From NCBI RefSeq assembly GCF_009193325.2, contig NZ_CP059856.1, positions 1,612,001 to 1,676,000 on the forward strand: a DNA stretch of 64,000 nucleotides, written 5' to 3'. This document shows positions 8,432 through 16,244 of this stretch, piece by piece (position 1 is the stretch's first letter; the number at the start of each line of letters is the position of its first letter). The position numbers and the translations under genes were made by a program. Source of the stretch: Bacteroides zhangwenhongii. GTDB lineage: Bacteria; Bacteroidota; Bacteroidia; Bacteroidales; Bacteroidaceae. The notes below the pieces were generated by a model. The model ran no database searches and had not been told where the DNA came from. It worked only from the letters and a program-made list of their open reading frames with translations.

Positions 8432-9682
8432 ATGACGATTATGGCAGGGATTCATTTCGATCAGGTTGTATCGCGCGGTTGCGGTATGGACATCCACAAG
8501 AAGGTGGTGGTAGCGACGGTCCAAGGCGAAGGGATCTGTAAGGAGACCAAGTCTTTTGACACCTTCACGAGTTCTTTGACACAATTGAGAGAATGGTTGG
8601 TATCATTAGGAATCACTCACGTTGCGATGGAGAGCACTGGAGTGTATTGGAAACCGATATACAACGTGTTCGAGGATTACATCCGCAACATCTGGATTGT
8701 CAATGCCCGTCACATCAAGAATGTTCCGGGTCACAAGACAGACAAGAACGACAGTGAGTGGATATGCCAGTTGCTAATGGCAGGATTGCTCAAGCCCAGT
8801 TTTATTCCCCCTCGTGAGCAGCGCGAGCTTAGGGATCTTACTCGTTACCGCCGCAAGCTGATAGAAACGGTGTCGGCCAACAAGAACCGCATCATCCGTA
8901 CGCTTGAGGACGGCAATGTCAAGTTGTCCAGCGTTCTGAGCGACACGAGCGGCTCAACTGCGACCAAACTGATAGAAATGCTTTGCGATGGCAGGATTCC
9001 GACATTGGCAGACATAGAGTCTGTACGACACAAGCGTTGTCTGCATTCCGCGGAGGAAATGCTTGAGGCATGCACGGGTTATATGAACAGCCACAAGATA
9101 TACATGCTTCAGAAGATACGTTCATGCAACAGACGGCTCACGGAGGAAATCACGGAGATGGACAGGCATATCAAGGAAATCCTCTCTCCCTACGAAGATG
9201 TCATTGCAAGGCTGAGCGAGATACCCGGAGTGCAAAACCGCACCTGCGAGGAACTGATAGCCGAGATTGGTCTTGACATGGGCAACTTTCCTACTGCGGC
9301 GCATCTTTGTTCCTGGGCAGGAATGTGTCCAGGCAACAACGAAAGTGCTGGCAAGAAGAAGAGCGGAAGGACGAGCCACGGAGACAAGCATGTAAGGGCT
9401 ACACTCGTTGAAGCCGCATGGGCTGCCTCACGAACAAAAGGGACGTTCTTCATGGAACGCTTCAACCGACTTGCCCCACGCAAGGGCAACAAAAAGGCGT
9501 TGATTGCCGTTGGGCACTCCCTTCTCAAGTGCATACACTATGTGTTGTCAACAGACGGAAGATACAAGGAGCTTGGAGACAGTTATGTGCCTGAGAAGAA
9601 AGAGAAGCAACGCAAGGAATACCTGAAAGGTGAGTTAAAGAAACTTGGCTACCATGTAGTCCTGACGAAGAAAAAAGATTAG
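8432..9682 (+). CDS. IS110 family transposase (DEDD recombinase)
   Basis: A 416-residue recombinase. The N-terminal RuvC-like domain carries the family DEDD residues: D20 in GMDIHKK, E67 in MESTGVYW, and D104 and D107 in KTDKNDSEW. A helical middle region covers about 130-250. The C-terminal Transposase_20 domain begins near LSEIPGVQNRT (about 261), followed by CSWAGMCPGNNESAGKKKSG, where S305 is the likely catalytic serine. These enzymes move a circular intermediate guided by an RNA encoded in the element. All key residues are present and the gene is full length, so the element may be active. Codon use (many GGC, GAC, CTT/CTC and CGC codons) differs from the neighbouring genes and suggests transfer. 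Confidence 0.92.
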   Translation: MTIMAGIHFDQVVSRGCGMDIHKKVVVATVQGEGICKETKSFDTFTSSLTQLREWLVSLGITHVAMESTGVYWKPIYNVFEDYIRNIWIVNARHIKNVPGHKTDKNDSEWICQLLMAGLLKPSFIPPREQRELRDLTRYRRKLIETVSANKNRIIRTLEDGNVKLSSVLSDTSGSTATKLIEMLCDGRIPTLADIESVRHKRCLHSAEEMLEACTGYMNSHKIYMLQKIRSCNRRLTEEITEMDRHIKEILSPYEDVIARLSEIPGVQNRTCEELIAEIGLDMGNFPTAAHLCSWAGMCPGNNESAGKKKSGRTSHGDKHVRATLVEAAWAASRTKGTFFMERFNRLAPRKGNKKALIAVGHSLLKCIHYVLSTDGRYKELGDSYVPEKKEKQRKEYLKGELKKLGYHVVLTKKKD

Positions 9683-9977
9683 CCTACACAATATAAAACT
9701 GGGGACTGAGTTAATCCAAGGCCGAATTTTACTGGAACATCCCGAGTCCGAAAATGAAACTGGTCCCAACTGCTGAGAGGCAAAGTTTGTGACATTATGA
9801 GCACGTGTATGAAAATTCAACATCAACTCAGCAGTATAAATATAAATTGCCGAACATGCCAGCCGCGCACTTGCCCAACAGTGAGTGCTCTCTATTTTTG
9901 TGTCATTGGCTCAGAGAATACATAAAAACAAAGTAAAAACAGCCGTTATAAACTAAAACGGCACAAATAATTTTCGT
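9683..9977 (+). ncRNA. Candidate bridge (guide) RNA in the right end of the IS110-type element
   Basis: About 295 bases without an open frame follow the transposase gene inside the element. AATGAAAC at 9753-9760 matches the left junction (8340-8347), and GTATGAAAATT at 9807-9817 matches the right junction (9976-9986). Known bridge RNAs carry a target-binding loop and then a donor-binding loop that copy these junctions, and the order here agrees. Nine-base inverted arms (ACTGCTGAG 9769-9777 and CTCAGCAGT 9827-9835) could form one stem. The family role is established; its assignment here is inference. Confidence 0.5.
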
Positions 9978-9983
9978 ATGAAA

Positions 9984-10133
9984 ATTACACATAACGATAC
10001 AAGTGATGAGTGTTATTGCTGTCCTTATGCCTTTCGAAATTTACCAGATTTCCTGTATAAGGATAAAAGCTAAACACTTTCATCAATAAAAACGACGTTG
10101 AGCGACTCGCGTTGCTACAACGTCACAAAGATA
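9984..10133 (-). promoter_or_regulatory. Second leader copy, promoter and 5' part
   Basis: This is the upstream half of the split leader. The -7 box TATCTTTG on the minus strand is at 10126-10133. The closing stem (GATGAGTGT near 10005 with ACACTTTCATC near 10075) is present. Hairpin A has TCCTTAT/ATAAGGA at 10022-10028 and 10057-10063, GAAAT/ATTTC at 10036-10040 and 10048-10052, and loop TTACCAG at 10041-10047. It is cut from its terminator half by the insertion element. Confidence 0.6.
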
Positions 10134-10202
10134 AAAATTATTTCTCACAAATGATAATTTGCGCATTATTCTTACTAAAATTCCACGATCAATAGGAAAT
10201 TT

Positions 10203-10269
10203 CACCGTTGGGCAACGGTGATTTTGTCGTTGGGCAACCATAAATTCACCATTGGGCAACGGTGAATTT
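10203..10269. repeat. Three short dyads around GTTGGGCAAC
   Basis: CACCGTTGGGCAACGGTG (10203-10220) is a perfect 7-bp stem with loop GGGC. A partial copy CGTTGGGCAACCA follows at about 10228. A longer copy with AAATTCACC/GGTGAATTT arms lies at 10242-10269 with one A.C mismatch. They lie downstream of the HU-like gene terminator and upstream of the split leader. I do not know their role. Confidence 0.6.
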
Positions 10270-10294
10270 GCACTATTCAGCATAAAATGCAGAC

Positions 10295-10330
10295 AAAAAA
10301 ATGGGGAAGCTCTCACGAACTTCCCCCATT
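10295..10330 (-). terminator. Intrinsic terminator of the HU-like gene
   Basis: On the minus strand GGGGAAG and CTTCCCC arms (within 10301-10330) are followed by a run of T (A run at 10295-10300 on the plus strand), 20 bases after the HU-like stop codon. Confidence 0.85.
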
Positions 10331-10350
10331 AAAAAGTGATTTAGCAAAGA

Positions 10351-10821
10351 TTAATCAGCCGGATCCGGAGCTTCTCCCGAATTTCCACCCTCGTCCGGAT
10401 TTTCGCTATCACTACCACTAGTAGTCGACGTGCCATCTCCAAACAGTTCCACACTTGCCGAACCCAGCATAGCTTTGAATCTACTACCCGGAGTAAATAC
10501 AATCTTTTTCCGGATAATGGTGTGGGCACTCACGTCTTCTTCCTTGTCTTTCCCTTCGGCATTGATTGCCGGACGGAACGCGCCAAACTCGTCCAGTTTC
10601 ACCGAAAAACCTTCCTCCAAATAGGCTATCATCACATCCTGAACTCCCTTCAGCACCACATCCACCATAGAACGATGAACACCTGTTCGCTGATTCACTT
10701 CATCACACAACTTCTTGTAGTTGATGCTTCCTACTAGTACGTTAGCTGCAACGTACTTTTCCACCTTGTTTTGTTTATCGAAGTACAAGGTAATCTTCTT
10801 TTTTCTATATTTAAATGCCAT
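10351..10821 (-). CDS. HU-family DNA-binding protein with acidic tail
   Basis: A 156-residue histone-like protein of the Bacteroidetes HU-HIG type. Residues 1 to about 125 form an HU-like fold, opening with MAFKYRKKKITLYFDKQNK, then the dimer helices (NYKKLCDEVNQRTGVHRSMV) and strands (GFSVKLDEFGAFRP). The last 30 residues are a Gly/Ser/Asp/Glu-rich tail (SGSDSENPDEGGNSGEAPD). Many copies of this family occur per Bacteroides genome, often beside polysaccharide or mobile loci. It has a consensus promoter at 10878-10909, a short inverted repeat (AGTCA/TGACT) in the leader, and its own terminator, so it is a single-gene unit. Confidence 0.88.
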   Translation of the reverse strand: MAFKYRKKKITLYFDKQNKVEKYVAANVLVGSINYKKLCDEVNQRTGVHRSMVDVVLKGVQDVMIAYLEEGFSVKLDEFGAFRPAINAEGKDKEEDVSAHTIIRKKIVFTPGSRFKAMLGSASVELFGDGTSTTSGSDSENPDEGGNSGEAPDPAD

Positions 10822-11222
10822 GGTTTTAACATTTTAAATATTTGACAATTAAAAAAGTCACTCTATTGACTTCGATGCAAAGATATGAGTCTATATTGAG
10901 ATTTCCAAATAGAAAAATGGTAGTATTTTAATAACAAAATCTTGATATTTTACAAGAAAAATGAGCTTACAACAAAGCTGCAAGAAAATAATAAAATACA
11001 ACATTATAACAATCAATAATCACGTAATTACAATAATTCATACCAATACAATAAATAAAAATATCAAACAAGCGACAAGATAATGACAGCTATTAAGGAT
11101 TTGAAGATTTTAAAAACGTCTTTCTTTGGAAAAAAATGAGATACAACCCGTATATTTAGATATTATAAAGTAATAATAGCCAACAACAAGCAAAACAACA
11201 TTAATATACATTAACTTTAAGA
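10822..11222. other. AT-rich intergenic stretch upstream of the HU-like gene
   Basis: About 400 bases, very A-rich, with stop codons in all frames. Apart from the HU-like promoter at 10878-10909 I see no gene, RNA or repeat in it. It ends at the first 77-bp repeat. Confidence 0.6.
10878..10909 (-). promoter_or_regulatory. Promoter of the HU-like gene
   Basis: On the minus strand TTTG (10906-10909), 20 bases, then TATCTTTG (10878-10885): the full Bacteroides consensus. The transcript would start near 10871, about 50 bases before the ATG. Confidence 0.8.
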
Positions 11223-11299
11223 GGGTATCCCAATAGCCATAAGACTATCAAGATACCCTCTTGAATGAAAAACCAAACTCAGTTAAATTCAACTATTCG
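11223..11299. repeat. 77-bp direct repeat, copy 1
   Basis: Identical over 77 bases to 11991-12067. Contains the GGGTATC...GATACCC stem. It lies directly after, and partly within, the broken HTH gene, whose last codons read into it. Confidence 0.95.
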
Positions 11300-11426
11300 A
11301 CCAATATATAATTAAAATAAATACGTTTCTTTCCAACTTTCTTCGCTAATTCTTTTGAGTAAGATTCAGTTCCTTACGCCGCTTACGAAGAATCTCTGTA
11401 AATTCAGACAATATATGTTCTTTCAT
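11293..11426 (-). pseudogene. Broken XRE-type HTH gene, third member of the DUF4160/DUF2442 module
   Basis: The ATG at 11426 overlaps the stop of the DUF2442 gene (TAATG), so translation is coupled. The frame reads MKEHILSEFTEILRKRRKEL then NLTQKN and a stop at 11346-11348. Shifting back one base after the TQK codons restores ELAKKVGKKRIYFNYILVE and a stop at 11293-11295. Together this is the beginning of an XRE/Cro-type helix-turn-helix (LTQKELAKKVG). It is both frameshifted and cut short where the 77-bp repeat begins; an intact family member would be longer. A -1 slip on CAAAAG is a possible alternative to a mutation, but the lost C-terminal part argues for decay. Confidence 0.65.
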
Positions 11427-11656
11427 TATGCATCCGTTCCGTTCTCAAACAAATATTCTGGAGCAACATCAGCTCCGTTAGACCAAAAAATTGTCCCATC
11501 CAAACCAAATTGAACAAATAGATTTTTATCTTTCAATTCTTCAAAGGCTGGGTATTGAAGGAGTGGAGTTAAATCAACTCTCTTCTGTTGTCCATTATTA
11601 AACGAGCATAAAAGCACATAGTCTCCTAAATACTCAACATTGGTTACTTTCAACAT
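11426..11656 (-). CDS. DUF2442 domain protein
   Basis: A 76-residue small protein (MLKVTNVEYLGDYVLL...ADVAPEYLFENG) with the DUF2442 pattern: a short N-terminal strand, NGQQKRVDLTPLLQYPAFEELKD in the middle, and the closing WSNGADVAPEYL. DUF2442 proteins are routinely found next to DUF4160 proteins in pairs that look like toxin-antitoxin modules; the biochemical role is not settled. It lies 12 bases after the DUF4160 gene and overlaps the start of a broken HTH gene. Confidence 0.85.
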   Translation of the reverse strand: MLKVTNVEYLGDYVLLCSFNNGQQKRVDLTPLLQYPAFEELKDKNLFVQFGLDGTIFWSNGADVAPEYLFENGTDA

Positions 11657-11668
11657 AACTATTCATTT

Positions 11669-11920
11669 TTATCGTTTAACCTTATCTATTTTCTCACCTC
11701 TTTGGGCTTTACCCCAAATATCCATTAGTTCCTCTTCATGCTCATCAATAAACTGATTGACCAACTGAACAATCTTAGCTTTAGTCCGTCCTTCTATTAT
11801 TCTATCTTTAATAGTTATGGTAAATTCACCATCACTACTCCTTACATGAATATGCGGTGGATTATGATCGAAACCATATATATAAATCAAAATACCTTGT
11901 ATAACAAATATCGAACCCAT
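11669..11920 (-). CDS. DUF4160 domain protein, putative toxin-like partner
   Basis: An 83-residue protein with the DUF4160 signature: GILIYIYGFDHNPPHIHVR near the N-terminus (the DHxPPHxHV block) and ELMDIWGKAQRGEKI at the end. It is first in a three-gene operon with DUF2442 and an HTH fragment. A consensus promoter lies directly upstream (minus-strand TTTG at 11969-11972, 20 bases, TACATTTG at 11941-11948), placing the transcript start about 14 bases before the ATG. Pairs of this kind resemble type II toxin-antitoxin systems by size and order; which member is toxic is not known to me. Confidence 0.82.
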   Translation of the reverse strand: MGSIFVIQGILIYIYGFDHNPPHIHVRSSDGEFTITIKDRIIEGRTKAKIVQLVNQFIDEHEEELMDIWGKAQRGEKIDKVKR

Positions 11921-11940
11921 ATCTTACTATCTTATTTGTA

Positions 11941-11972
11941 CAAATGTAACTAATTAGTTTCATTTACACAAA
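11941..11972 (-). promoter_or_regulatory. Promoter of the DUF4160 module
   Basis: TTTG-N20-TACATTTG on the minus strand, an exact match to the Bacteroides consensus spacing. Confidence 0.75.
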
Positions 11973-11981
11973 TAAACAAGC

Positions 11982-12026
11982 AAAAAACAAGGGTATCCCA
12001 ATAGCCATAAGACTATCAAGATACCC
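11982..12026 (-). terminator. Terminator of uxaB
   Basis: GGGTATC (11991-11997) and GATACCC (12020-12026) form the stem; on the minus strand it is followed by TGTTTTTT. It is part of the second 77-bp repeat, about 60 bases after the uxaB stop. In the other repeat copy the T run is missing. Confidence 0.75.
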
Positions 12027-12067
12027 TCTTGAATGAAAAACCAAACTCAGTTAAATTCAACTATTCG
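11991..12067. repeat. 77-bp direct repeat, copy 2
   Basis: Identical to 11223-11299. This copy lies in the natural 3' region of uxaB and includes its terminator, so it is probably the original, and copy 1 arose when the DUF4160 module arrived. Confidence 0.95.
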
Positions 12068-12087
12068 GCCTATCTCCGATATCTAAA

Positions 12088-13527
12088 TCAAAGAATACCC
12101 TTCACAGTTTCAAGCATTCCCTTTTCTTGAATAGAATCCAAATCAGCTTTTACAGCTTCCGTCAATCCCGGAATTTTATTCAAATCTTCACCCCAGATAA
12201 ATTCTGCGCCCAGAACACCTTCGGTTACTTTCTTTGTGCAACCGGTAGCCCATAGTTCTTTCAGCAGATTCATGATTTCAGGAGCATCGTTCGGCACAAT
12301 CTCAGCGCCATCCGCACGTACACCACCCTTATAATAAGTAATGATAGCTGCCAAACCAAGTACAAGTCCTTTCGGAAGCTCACCTTTACGTTCCAGATAA
12401 GTTTTCAATCCCGGCAGATCACGAGTCTCATATTTCGGGAAAGAATTCAGCATAATGCTTGTTACCGCATGGTCTACAAACGGATTATTGAAACGCTCCA
12501 ATACATCATTCGCAAATTTCTCCAATTCATCTTTCGGCAGGTTCAGAGTTTCCATCAACTCGTCAAACATCACCTTATGGATATATTTTCCAATTACTTC
12601 ATGCTGGCAAGCGTCACGAACAATATTCACACCGGACAAATAAGCAACCGGAGAAAGAACGGTATGCGGCCCATTCAGCAAAGTAACCTTACGTTCATGA
12701 TATGGAGCTTCCGACGGTACAAACAATACGTTCAAGCCTGCCTTGTCAGCCGGGAATTCTTTGGCAATCTCCTGCGGAGCCTCAATAACCCACAAATGGA
12801 AGATTTCAGCCTGGACCACCAAGTTATCGTCATATTGCAGTTTTTCTTTGATAGCTGCAATATCCTTGCGGGGGAATCCCGGAACTATACGGTCTACCAA
12901 CGTAGCATATACACCACAGGCTTCTTCAAACCAAGTCTTAAATTCTTCGCCCAAATTCCACAACTCAATGTATTGATAGATCGTCTCTTTCAGTTTGTGA
13001 CCATTCAAGAAAATAAGTTCGCAAGGGAAGATGATCAGGCCTTTTGTCTTGTCGCCATTGAATGTCTTAAAACGATGATATAACAACTGAGTCAGTTTAC
13101 CCGGATAAGAAGAAGCGGGAGCATCCTCTAGTTTGCAAGTCGGATCAAAGGCAATACCGGCTTCTGTAGTATTTGAAATAACGAAACGCATTTCCGGTTG
13201 TTCCGCCAGTTTCATAAATTCGTCATTTTGTGTATAAGGGTTCAATGCACGGCTGATTACATCAATCATTGTCAAGATGTTAACCACTTCTCCTTTATCC
13301 AATCCTTGAAGATTGACATGATAAAGATCGTCCTGTGTATTCAGCATATCGACCATACCTTTGTCAATGGGCTGAACTACTACAACACTACTGTTGAAAT
13401 CTGTTTTCTGGTTCATGTTATAGATAATCCAATCTACAAAAGCACGTAAAAAGTTACCTTCACCAAATTGAATAATACGCTCCGGACGTTGTGCCTTAGG
13501 AGCAGTTTCTTTGTTTAATACTTTCAT
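12088..13527 (-). CDS. uxaB: Tagaturonate reductase (altronate oxidoreductase)
   Basis: A 479-residue NAD-dependent mannitol-dehydrogenase-family enzyme that reduces tagaturonate to altronate in galacturonate breakdown. The N-terminal Rossmann part holds IQFGEGNFLRAFVDWII; the C-terminal domain has the family block HTVLSPVAYLSG and FNNPFVDHAVTSIMLNSFPKYETRDLPGL. The length matches the family. It follows the LacI-type regulator by about 26 bases, and uxaC is divergent, so the locus converts galacturonate to tagaturonate (UxaC) and then altronate. Altronate dehydratase is not in this window. Confidence 0.93.
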   Translation of the reverse strand: MKVLNKETAPKAQRPERIIQFGEGNFLRAFVDWIIYNMNQKTDFNSSVVVVQPIDKGMVDMLNTQDDLYHVNLQGLDKGEVVNILTMIDVISRALNPYTQNDEFMKLAEQPEMRFVISNTTEAGIAFDPTCKLEDAPASSYPGKLTQLLYHRFKTFNGDKTKGLIIFPCELIFLNGHKLKETIYQYIELWNLGEEFKTWFEEACGVYATLVDRIVPGFPRKDIAAIKEKLQYDDNLVVQAEIFHLWVIEAPQEIAKEFPADKAGLNVLFVPSEAPYHERKVTLLNGPHTVLSPVAYLSGVNIVRDACQHEVIGKYIHKVMFDELMETLNLPKDELEKFANDVLERFNNPFVDHAVTSIMLNSFPKYETRDLPGLKTYLERKGELPKGLVLGLAAIITYYKGGVRADGAEIVPNDAPEIMNLLKELWATGCTKKVTEGVLGAEFIWGEDLNKIPGLTEAVKADLDSIQEKGMLETVKGIL

Positions 13528-13553
13528 GTTAGTTGTAATTTATAAAGTTGATA

Positions 13554-14621
13554 TTATACTAATTCAAAATAAAAATCGATGTTTTCTTTAATCAGGATAT
13601 CAATAGGCATATATTTCACAGGATCGATATTTTTCTTGAACACGACATGATCACACAAAGCTTTCACACCGCAATAACCTTGCAATCCCGGCCGTTGTCC
13701 GATCAAATAATGTACATCCCCCGATTTCAGCAACTCTACATTTGCTTTCAGGAGGTCATATCCTATCAATCCTTTCATGCTACGCCCTGCATGACGGAGA
13801 TATTCTCCCAACTGATATACTCTGGAATTGAACACAACTCCGAGTACAGCTTTCGGGTGCGTCTCAAAGAACCGGTCCAGTGTCCGACAGTTATTTTCCT
13901 GATTGGACTTATTCAATACTACTTCATGAATCACCAGATTATCGTATTCCTCAGTGATATACTGCATAAAACCTTCCAGACGGCGCTGCATCTGTATTTC
14001 AGCAGGGTTATTCTTGTTATTACTTAAAAACAGTACCAGTTCCTGCCCTTCTCCCACCGAATAATTACGCATCAATATCTTAGCCGCAATGTATCCGCTC
14101 TTATACGAATCTTGTCCGATATAGGTTAATGCATTCATTTCTTCCATATTGAAATCGACGAAAGCATACGCTATCCCATTCTCTCGCAGATAGGCCGTCA
14201 ATGATAAGGTTTCTTCCCAGAAATTGGGAGCAATCAACACCGCATCCACATTGCTTTCCTTGATAGAACGACAGGCTTCCTGATAGCTGGCTTCATCTCC
14301 GTGATGGTAACACAGATAATCCACGCTCACATTGAAAGGACGCAACTCTTGCCGGGCACGCTCAATGCCGCCCACTACGGAATGCCAATAATCGTGCTCT
14401 ATATAATAAGGAATTAGGCAAACGAAAGAATATTTCTTTTTAGCAGCCAGTCCGATAGCAAAAACATTGGGCTGGTAATGAATTTCATCCAGCACCTTCT
14501 GAACCTTAGCTTTGCTCTTAGGAGATACGTCACCGCGATTGTGCAATACCCTGTCCACCGTTCCGGCAGAAACGCCTGCCATACGGGCTATGTCTTTAAT
14601 CGTATAGTTCTGGTCCTCCAT
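13554..14621 (-). CDS. LacI family transcriptional regulator of the hexuronate genes
   Basis: A 355-residue regulator. Residues 5 to about 50 are a LacI helix-turn-helix (TIKDIARMAGVSAGTVDRVL), followed by the hinge helix region and a periplasmic-binding-like sensor domain (YSFVCLIPYY...). It is transcribed with uxaB and divergently from uxaC, so it very probably senses a hexuronate or intermediate and acts on the 200-base shared region. The minus-strand -7 box TATATTTG (14656-14663) fits a start about 28 bases ahead of the ATG. Confidence 0.9.
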   Translation of the reverse strand: MEDQNYTIKDIARMAGVSAGTVDRVLHNRGDVSPKSKAKVQKVLDEIHYQPNVFAIGLAAKKKYSFVCLIPYYIEHDYWHSVVGGIERARQELRPFNVSVDYLCYHHGDEASYQEACRSIKESNVDAVLIAPNFWEETLSLTAYLRENGIAYAFVDFNMEEMNALTYIGQDSYKSGYIAAKILMRNYSVGEGQELVLFLSNNKNNPAEIQMQRRLEGFMQYITEEYDNLVIHEVVLNKSNQENNCRTLDRFFETHPKAVLGVVFNSRVYQLGEYLRHAGRSMKGLIGYDLLKANVELLKSGDVHYLIGQRPGLQGYCGVKALCDHVVFKKNIDPVKYMPIDILIKENIDFYFELV

Positions 14622-14655
14622 AGTGCTAAAACTTAAATATTATAAATAATCGCTG

Positions 14656-14663
14656 CAAATATA
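14656..14663 (-). promoter_or_regulatory. Promoter box of the LacI-uxaB operon
   Basis: TATATTTG on the minus strand, 35 bases upstream of the regulator start and back to back with the uxaC promoter. Confidence 0.65.
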
Positions 14664-14671
14664 CGAATTAT

Positions 14672-14702
14672 TTTGTTACTCCAAGTAAAATTTCTATTTT
14701 TG
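14672..14702 (+). promoter_or_regulatory. Promoter of uxaC
   Basis: TTTG (14672-14675), 19 bases, TATTTTTG (14695-14702). The leader would be about 110 bases. The overlap with the divergent regulator promoter gives a single place for LacI-type control. Confidence 0.75.
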
Positions 14703-14819
14703 TGTTCGATAACGGTTAATAAAACTAAAACGAGATTTACACCTAGTAGCTTTAAAATCAATACTATATAGGTATAAATACAGAAAGTAATAATTTTATA
14801 TACTTAAAACACAGTAATA

Positions 14820-16226
14820 ATGAAGAATTTCATGGACGAGAACTTCTTACTGCAAACAGAAACTGCACAGAAGTTGTATCACGAGCATGCGGCTAAAATG
14901 CCGATTATCGACTATCACTGTCATTTAATTCCACAAATGGTAGCCGATGACTACAAGTTTAAATCACTGACTGAAATTTGGTTGGGAGGCGACCACTACA
15001 AATGGCGCGCTATGCGTACAAACGGTGTAGACGAACGTTTCTGCACAGGGAAGGACACCACAGACTGGGAAAAATTTGAGAAATGGGCAGAAACCGTACC
15101 CTATACTTTCCGCAATCCGTTATACCATTGGACTCATCTGGAACTGAAAACAGCTTTCGGCATCGATAAGATATTGAATCCGAAAACCGCACGTGAGATC
15201 TACGATGAATGTAACGAGAAATTAGCTCAACCTGAATATTCCGCTCGCGGAATGATGCGTCGCTACCACGTAGAAACCGTCTGTACTACCGACGATCCGA
15301 TAGACTCGTTGGAATATCACATCAAGACACGAGAAAGCGGATTTGAAATCAAGATGTTGCCGACTTGGCGTCCGGACAAAGCTATGGCAGTAGAAGTTCC
15401 GGCAGATTTCCGCGCTTATGTAGAAAAATTGGCAGAGGTAAGCGACACCAACATTTCCAGCTTTGACGATATGATTGCCGCATTGCGCAAACGTCACGAT
15501 TTCTTCGCAGCACAAGGATGTCGCCTGTCCGATCACGGTATCGAGGAATTCTACGCAGAAGATTATACCGATGCGGAAATCAAAGCTATATTTAATAAGG
15601 TATATGGCGGTACTGAACTGACGAAGGAAGAAATTCTGAAGTTCAAATCGGCAATGCTCGTAATCTTCGGAGAAATGGATTGGGAAAAGGGATGGACTCA
15701 ACAGTTCCATTACGGCGCAATCCGCAACAACAACACCAAGATGTTTAAATTGTTAGGTCCCGATACAGGTTTCGACTCTATCGGTGAATTTACAACAGCG
15801 AAAGCAATGGCTAAATTCCTCGACCGCTTGAACACAAACGGTAAATTGACGAAGACAATCCTCTACAACCTGAATCCATGCGCAAACGAGGTGATTGCAA
15901 CTATGCTGGGCAACTTCCAGGATGGATCTGTTGCGGGAAAAATCCAGTTTGGTTCCGGATGGTGGTTCTTGGATCAGAAAGATGGTATGGAAAAACAAAT
16001 GAACGCCTTGTCGGTACTCGGTCTTTTGAGCCGCTTCGTAGGTATGTTGACTGATTCCCGTTCATTCCTATCCTACCCGCGTCACGAATATTTCCGCCGT
16101 ACATTGTGTAATCTAGTAGGACGTGACGTAGAGAACGGAGAAATCCCAGTATCCGAAATGGAACGTGTAAATCAAATGATTGAAGACATCAGCTATAACA
16201 ACGCTAAGAACTTCTTCAAGTTCTAA
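14820..16226 (+). CDS. uxaC: Glucuronate (uronate) isomerase
   Basis: A 468-residue TIM-barrel metal enzyme of the amidohydrolase superfamily that isomerises D-glucuronate to fructuronate and D-galacturonate to tagaturonate. Family blocks seen: PIIDYHCHLIPQ at about 29-40 (metal-binding HxH), WRAMRTNG near 61, TTDDPIDSLEYH near 157, LPTWRPDK, LSDHGIEEF and SFLSYPRHEYFRR near the C-terminus. The length is typical (about 466-470). It is monocistronic, with its own promoter and a strong terminator at 16245-16287. Confidence 0.95.
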   Translation: MKNFMDENFLLQTETAQKLYHEHAAKMPIIDYHCHLIPQMVADDYKFKSLTEIWLGGDHYKWRAMRTNGVDERFCTGKDTTDWEKFEKWAETVPYTFRNPLYHWTHLELKTAFGIDKILNPKTAREIYDECNEKLAQPEYSARGMMRRYHVETVCTTDDPIDSLEYHIKTRESGFEIKMLPTWRPDKAMAVEVPADFRAYVEKLAEVSDTNISSFDDMIAALRKRHDFFAAQGCRLSDHGIEEFYAEDYTDAEIKAIFNKVYGGTELTKEEILKFKSAMLVIFGEMDWEKGWTQQFHYGAIRNNNTKMFKLLGPDTGFDSIGEFTTAKAMAKFLDRLNTNGKLTKTILYNLNPCANEVIATMLGNFQDGSVAGKIQFGSGWWFLDQKDGMEKQMNALSVLGLLSRFVGMLTDSRSFLSYPRHEYFRRTLCNLVGRDVENGEIPVSEMERVNQMIEDISYNNAKNFFKF

Positions 16227-16244
16227 GTAATATATCAAAGCTAT

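Larger units (their letters stand above)
8347..9983 (+). mobile_element. IS110/IS1111-type insertion element (about 1.64 kb)
   Basis: The ends were fixed by comparison of the two leader copies: copy 2 is continuous with copy 1 up to ATGAAA at 8341-8346 and resumes at about 9984, with ATGAAA repeated at 9978-9983. The six bases are therefore shared core or target sequence. The left non-coding end is 85 bases and the right is about 300 bases. A long right end fits the IS1111 branch, whose guide RNA lies downstream of the transposase gene. No clear terminal inverted repeats are seen, as is normal for the family. The transposase gene is visibly richer in G+C than its surroundings. Confidence 0.75.
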
